The notes under the pieces are model-generated. The model ran no database searches. It had not been told where the DNA came from and was given only the letters and a program-made list of their open reading frames with translations. From NCBI GenBank assembly GCA_009192285.1, contig WBVU01000004.1, positions 682,001-746,000 of the forward strand: a stretch of DNA of 64,000 nt, read 5' to 3'. Origin of the DNA: Morchella semilibera (Eukaryota; Ascomycota; Pezizomycetes; Pezizales; Morchellaceae). Of this stretch, positions 59,221 to 64,000 are shown piece after piece (positions within the stretch are counted from its first letter, which is position 1; each line of letters starts with the position of its first letter). The position numbers were made by a program, and so were the translations under genes.

Positions 59221-62200
59221 TTCCGAGGATAATACACAAGATACAAGCTCGAAAACGGTGGACTTCCTACGAAGAAGAAGAGGATGAAGAATAAAAAAGC
59301 GTGCACCGTCTACACTTTATTTTTGTGTGCACCTCTGACCGAAATAGGTGGGGGAAAGAAATCATTCAGTTTATCTAAGCTGTGATTGGCTGATGGCGCC
59401 AAGCGATGGCGTGATAGGCAAATTTTCTGGGGTTGTGTTAAAGCTTTGTTAATTACATGTATTACCGTAACCCGATTCAATTGCCTTTTCTTTTTTTTTT
59501 TTTTTCACAGGGATCCTTTTTTATGCTCATCACAATGAGACGAATTGCGTGAGTACGCAGCTCATGTAATTCGATTTTGTGGCATACAAAAATGCTTCTT
59601 GTACTCTATGTACCAGGATTATTACATGATGTAGTAAATGGTTCGCGCCACAAAATAGCCAGCTCCGGTATAAATAACCCCCGAAAGTGAGTTTTAACGG
59701 TTGAATTCATCCCTACATGCCTACATTTAGGTACATGTACTTAGCACTGTTGATCCAGGGTTAGGGTTTATACATATAGACGCTGGTTATCCACCTGCAG
59801 GTCCACATTGTAGGTAGAGTCGGTACAGCGTGCTTACCCCACCTACGAGCAACGTCGTACCTACCATTCTGTTACGTACCGACTGTGTAGGATTTCAAAC
59901 CGTCCGAAATACCCGCGAGCGTCCAGACCCTGAAATCTCGTAATCAGCAAAAAGTAGAGTTCTTGGACATGGACCACATCACACATGAGGTGATGACGGG
60001 AAGCACATGAGTTCCCGCGTCGGAACCCAAGCATTTAGCGAATGTTTCACAACCAAGGGGAAAGATGCAAAAAGGATGTTTGACTACATGTAGGTACATG
60101 TAGGTACACTGCTTGGGTTGCACCCACTAGCTTAGCAGTACTGAAGTTTGTGCCGCAATCTACATACCCGGGATGATGATGATACCCCTAGGTAGCGTAG
60201 GATTCATAATGTGACTTACCCGGCAAACAATTGACCTAGAACTCAAACATACATGTAGCTCGCACTCACAATCACACCAAAGCTTACACTTCCGATCATG
60301 CTGTTACTTCGATCGTGTCTAATTGCGTGTAGTATCTCGACCCTATGGAAACCAACTAACGCTACGTCCACTATTGGGTCATCAAAAGCTTGCCGCCTTG
60401 CGAGCGAGGACCTTTACCGAGTGATATATCATGAGGGTGGTAATCGCTATACACTTATGTTGCGATGTGGGGCCAAACCTCGACGACTCTCGCCTGTTGA
60501 TATATTTCTTGGTCAGAATTCATCATACACCACGCAAAACACACAACATGGCCACTTCCAACACTCTAGGTTGTGCGAAACGCACAGTATATGAAGTGCT
60601 ATACTAAATACCTAGGAACCCAGGACCTGGAACCTCTGCCTTGGGCTTCGGTAATCTTTCGCCTAGATCGTATCTTTATAAAACTTTAAGTCCTGCTAGG
60701 CCTTCCTTTGGATGACGCAAGTACGGGCGCTTATAGTGTTAACCAACATGGAAAGATAGACATGTAATTAACCCTACGGCGAACAGTAAGCTGTCAGTAG
60801 GGGACGGGCATGAGACTACTTGTAACTAACAGTCACTATGATTACACATGCACACATGCACACACATCAATTTCTGTATAAATTCCAGCGCAACCATCAG
60901 CGAGCTTCGATCCTATACATGAAGATATTTGTAGCACGACTTGCGTTTAGGGGATGGTTAAAACAACATTTTCTGGTCTAGAACCTCGTTTTGACTGCAA
61001 CTTTATTGACATAGCTCTGCCGACGATAATTGACAACACTCTGCTGTTATAATATCTGGTAGACACTGATTTCATGATTAGTAGGTCCAAGGGAAACTAA
61101 CAAGAGAACACAAAATAATTATGCAGCGGCCGTGGTATATATTTATTGGCACAACGACTCCATCACGCTTTTACAGCATCTCTGGTAGCATGTAACGTTC
61201 TCACTGGGCTCGTCGCCAGTCCTCCTCCGGCGGACAGCAAGCTGTCTGTAGGGTGAGCGCGAGACTACTATCACCATTCCGCATCCTACGTACTGACGCC
61301 AACTATATCGTAGTCTTCCGTGCTCAATCCTAAATTTGACAAGAGTCATCCTCTGTTCTATGTAGTATCCAGGTACAGCCCCGCTCCTACATACAGTCTC
61401 GGAGATAGAGGTAAAGATGTAATCGTAGGGCTGCGGTACGTATTGAGTCAAGGATACCGGTTTGAACCAGCATCGTAAGTAGAGTACCATATCGATACCG
61501 CATCGATACAGAATCACTAGAGTAATGGTTGGAATACGGTAGTCAGTTTCTGTCTATTTTCGGTACTGTAGCCATACCTCTATGGCGCCTCATGGAATAA
61601 TCAGATGTTTAATCCACTCCTCTTCAGTTAGGGATTCTCTCAGATTTTTCTATAGGTTTGCACCAATTTACAGGCGCGGACTTGCATGTACTTGCGCTTC
61701 GGGCTCGGAACAATCCTAAATCACCACATTTCGTGGCCATCGAGTCAATGGCAAACTCCTAAGGCCAATGGCAAATATTGGTCCAGAGCAAGTGCGGAAT
61801 AATTAGCTAATCATAGTTGTATTAAATAACCAGCTAAGGTAAAGGAGCTTGCGCAATGTCTGTTTAGAATGGACTCTTCTTTTGTTTTTCTCCTTAGACC
61901 CTCGGAACCACAACGATATCGAACATTTCAGTAGTTCCAAAGCTTTTAGCACTTCGAAGTATAAATGCTCACTCTGTAAGAGTTAAAATTCCGTTTACTT
62001 AATCTTTTATTAATATTTCCGCATCCCCACCAAATCATACAGATTGATTGGCGTTAGTCAGCAGCATTAAAAAACAAGAGGGTGAAAAGATAACTACATG
62101 TACTCGCGTACGCGAGATATGGGCTGGTCTTTCTCTGATTTTCGCGAGAGTTCTAGAGTTTGTAGTCAATTACGATACTGTAGGTAGTCAAATGATTTGG

Positions 62201-63018
62201 GCCTAGGGGGGCTTCCTTAAGTTCACGGCTCAGTGGCAATCCTAGCTGATGGCGCCTTGGACCAGAGACACCCACGGATTCATGTGCAGGGCTCAAACCT
62301 GCATAAATTCGCCACACTACCCAAACATCCTACCCAAACTGGGCCAAATATACTAAACTCATCCACCCACTTCACCTCGGCGTGGCTGACGAGCCAGATT
62401 GTCTCGATATCTCTTTCCTCGAGGACTAGACTCGAGACCCAAGTATCCAATAAGACAAGCTGGCTCAAGCCTTAGTTAGCGCCCATACCGAGGCAGGTTA
62501 AACCATCTAGGGCTCAAGGATGCTACACAGGTACTTACCACCCTCATTTTTTATTCTTTTCGTATAGTAAATAAAAACCAAAGTTCTAAAGGCTACGTAG
62601 GCCTAAAAGTATGAGTATTCAAATATTTTGGGCTTGCCTTAAGAGCTTTACAAGCACGAGTTCAAATTCCATGAGACAGGTTAGCTCGAGCTATAGTCAA
62701 GGCTCAGCCCAAACGAGCCCGTCAAACCACACTACTTACCCATCTCCGAGATCATGGGGCAAAGAATGTTTTAGAGGCCTCAATTCGATCACGGTAAAAA
62801 GTCATTGCGCAGAAGTCGAAAACTAAGTATCGGAAAGAGATATGAGGGGCAACGATCTAAAGATTAGGGATCTTGGAAGGTAGGTGAGCGGGGATAGATG
62901 GCCGTGGATGATCTGAATGCGATATTTGATACCCCGGTGGCGGAAAAACTTAAAGATAAAAGGAGCTGTCCTTCATCGTTAATACTCACATTTGCCAGAT
63001 TTTCCAAAAGAAACTAGC
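59221..63018. other. Gene-poor region upstream of sulfite reductase
   Basis: About 3.8 kb; the right side of it should hold the promoter of the secreted-protein gene and the left side that of sulfite reductase. Six TACATGTA palindromes occur (near 59454, 59733, 60087, 60098, 60251 and 62095). A segment of about 40 nt near 60784 (CAGTAAGCTGTCAGTAGGG) recurs in changed form near 61237 (CAGCAAGCTGTCTGTAGGG). ORFs at 60298-60594 (plus) and 61143-61517 (minus) lack family features. A T tract is at about 59488-59507. Confidence 0.4.
59393..59415. promoter_or_regulatory. Pair of Cys3/MetR-like sites upstream of sulfite reductase
   Basis: ATGGCGCCAA (59393-59402) and ATGGCGTGAT (59406-59415) each match nine of ten positions of the Cys3-type consensus ATGRYRYCAT recognised by the bZIP activators of fungal sulfur genes (Cys3, MetR). 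They lie in tandem 173-195 bp before the start codon; ATTGG (a CCAAT box in gene orientation) lies at 59384-59388. Inferred from sequence and known regulation of this pathway. Confidence 0.4.
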
Positions 63019-64000
63019 ATGCGATTTTATCGAATCTTCTCCTGCTTAGCCCTCATTGCAGGTGCTATAGCAGACAGGTCCCCATATCCGCCGGGATCGG
63101 GACCTCTGGATACTACAGACCATCAAAAAGCCACAACTGAGAGATCAGACAATAAATTTACTCTCGATCACAGTTCTCCCTTGGTCATCATTGAACAAGA
63201 TGACTACGACAGTTATGAAACGGAGGACGTTTACCTTTCCCCCAAGCCGCTTCTTGTACCTCAAGACAAGTTTCCAAAGCCCTTCTCCGATGGGATTGGG
63301 GTCGAAAACATTGAGACTACCGAAAAGACTGGCCCTGAAAGGGGCTATGCCGAGGATATCGATATTGAGGTGATCGATTTTGAGAGATTGTCTCCTGAGT
63401 TTTACGGCCCTCCGCCCCCCCATCCATACTTCCATCACCCTGAGTACGAAGAGTTTCACCCTCCGCCTCCTCCTCATTATCCCCCCCCATCCGAGTACGA
63501 GGAATTTCATGGAACACCCCCTCCATTCCCTCCTTATGGGCTTCCTCCCCCAGAGTTTTATGGGTTACCCCCGCCGCCCGATTTCTATGAAGAACCACCA
63601 TATGTCATGGGCCCTCCCCCACCTTTATCTTTGCCTATGGAGATGAGCCCTCCGGTACCTTCCATTCCAAAACAAGCAACAAAATCTAAGGGAGGAAATG
63701 TTCACGATAAAAAACTCCAACGTAGGAAATAATGTGAAGGAGGCCTCAGCAGTTAACAAGGCCAAAGGAAACAACATTGCCATTCCTGGTCAATCCACGG
63801 CTACTAACGATAATGAAAACCTTAACCAAGATGTTGCAGTAGCAAAGTCTGTCGAGAAAAACCTCAACATCGACGTGAACACTCCCGAAGAGTCTCCCCA
63901 GGCTCAAGTCCAAGCCCAGTTCCCTGGTGGACAGGTTGGCCCGCTTCAACAAGGACAGACCTTCTTGCCAGGCGGTGTTATGCCTATTGGTATGACTGAT
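63019..64000 (+). CDS. Secreted proline/tyrosine-rich protein, incomplete, with a frame break
   Basis: Starts best at ATG 63019: MRFYRIFSCLALIAGAIA is a good secretion signal, with cleavage predicted after AIA. The mature part is acidic, then carries repeats of EYEEFH separated by proline runs (PPPPPHYPPPSEYEEFH, GLPPPEFYGLPPPPDFY), suggesting an extracellular or cell-wall protein. The frame ends at 63732 (QRRK*), but another frame stays open from there to the window end, rich in Gln, Asn and Val (for example NVKEASAVNKAKGNN and AQVQAQFPGGQVGPLQQ). Reading one A fewer in the A6 run at 63709-63714 links the two into one continuous protein. It could instead be a missed intron. The 3' end lies outside the window. 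Family not recognised. Confidence 0.65.

Noticed and set aside
1-64000. CRISPR arrays, prophage, operons or a secondary-metabolite cluster
   Set aside because: The window is eukaryotic nuclear DNA with spliced genes; no regularly spaced repeats, phage genes, polyketide or peptide synthases are present.

Overview
The window reads as nuclear DNA of a filamentous ascomycete (Pezizomycotina). The evidence is: genes broken by many 35-110 nt GT-AG introns with CTAAC/CTGAC-type branch points, a fungal bZIP with a DUF3425-like tail, a fungal-type Met5/SirA sulfite reductase, the fungus-specific Kei1 subunit, a Siw14/Oca-type phosphatase, and a fungal MATE transporter. Long gene-poor intervals (one of about 8.6 kb), scattered small non-coding elements and roughly 54% AT by eye would fit a Pezizomycetes (morel/truffle-like) genome. 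That class assignment is a guess. I rebuilt gene models by hand by joining exons in phase; most conserved genes close perfectly in frame.

Layout. 0.4-2 kb: bZIP factor (minus). 3.4-4.7 kb: unrecognised coiled-coil gene with an apparent one-base break. 4.7-13.3 kb: gene-poor, with one tRNA-derived SINE-like element at 11.8 kb. 13.3-13.7 kb: TA-flanked MITE with inverted ends, just beyond the 3' end of a MATE transporter gene (minus, 13.7-15.8 kb). 17.2-18.0 kb: DUF202 membrane protein (plus). 18.9-20.6 kb: PEX12 (minus), divergent from a METTL4-type MT-A70 methyltransferase (plus, 21.4-22.7 kb). 24.6-25.2 kb: unrecognised coiled-coil gene (minus). 27.2-32.0 kb: large AT-hook/PHD-finger gene (plus). 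32.9-33.5 kb: mitochondrial monothiol glutaredoxin Grx5. 35.0-35.5 kb: orphan ORF. 36.3-37.5 kb: single-pass membrane protein (minus). 38 kb: long inverted repeat. 39.1-39.7 kb: AP-1 sigma adaptin. 40.0-41.0 kb: U1A/U2B''-type snRNP protein (minus) with a 7-nt microexon. 41.2-42.0 kb: Siw14/Oca-type phosphatase. 44.4-45.3 kb: KEI1 (minus). 46.4-46.9 kb: LAMTOR5/HBXIP-like protein (minus). 48.0-49.0 kb: proline-rich nuclear-looking protein. 50.7-51.2 kb: a repeat family with hairpin-like ends; 51.6-51.8 kb: second SINE copy. 52.6-54.0 kb: ribosomal protein L5/uL18. 54.4-59.2 kb: sulfite reductase beta subunit (minus). 63.0 kb to the window end: secreted proline/tyrosine-rich protein, incomplete.

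The conserved genes serve unrelated housekeeping tasks (peroxisome import, mitochondrial Fe-S delivery, Golgi sorting and sphingolipid synthesis, TORC1 signalling, splicing, translation, sulfur assimilation); no gene cluster or new multi-gene system is evident. The most unusual signals are the 7-nt microexon, strong over-representation of the palindrome TACATGTA between genes, a dispersed tRNA-derived element, a hairpin-unit repeat cluster, and three separate one-base frame breaks, all in unrecognised genes and none in the conserved ones.
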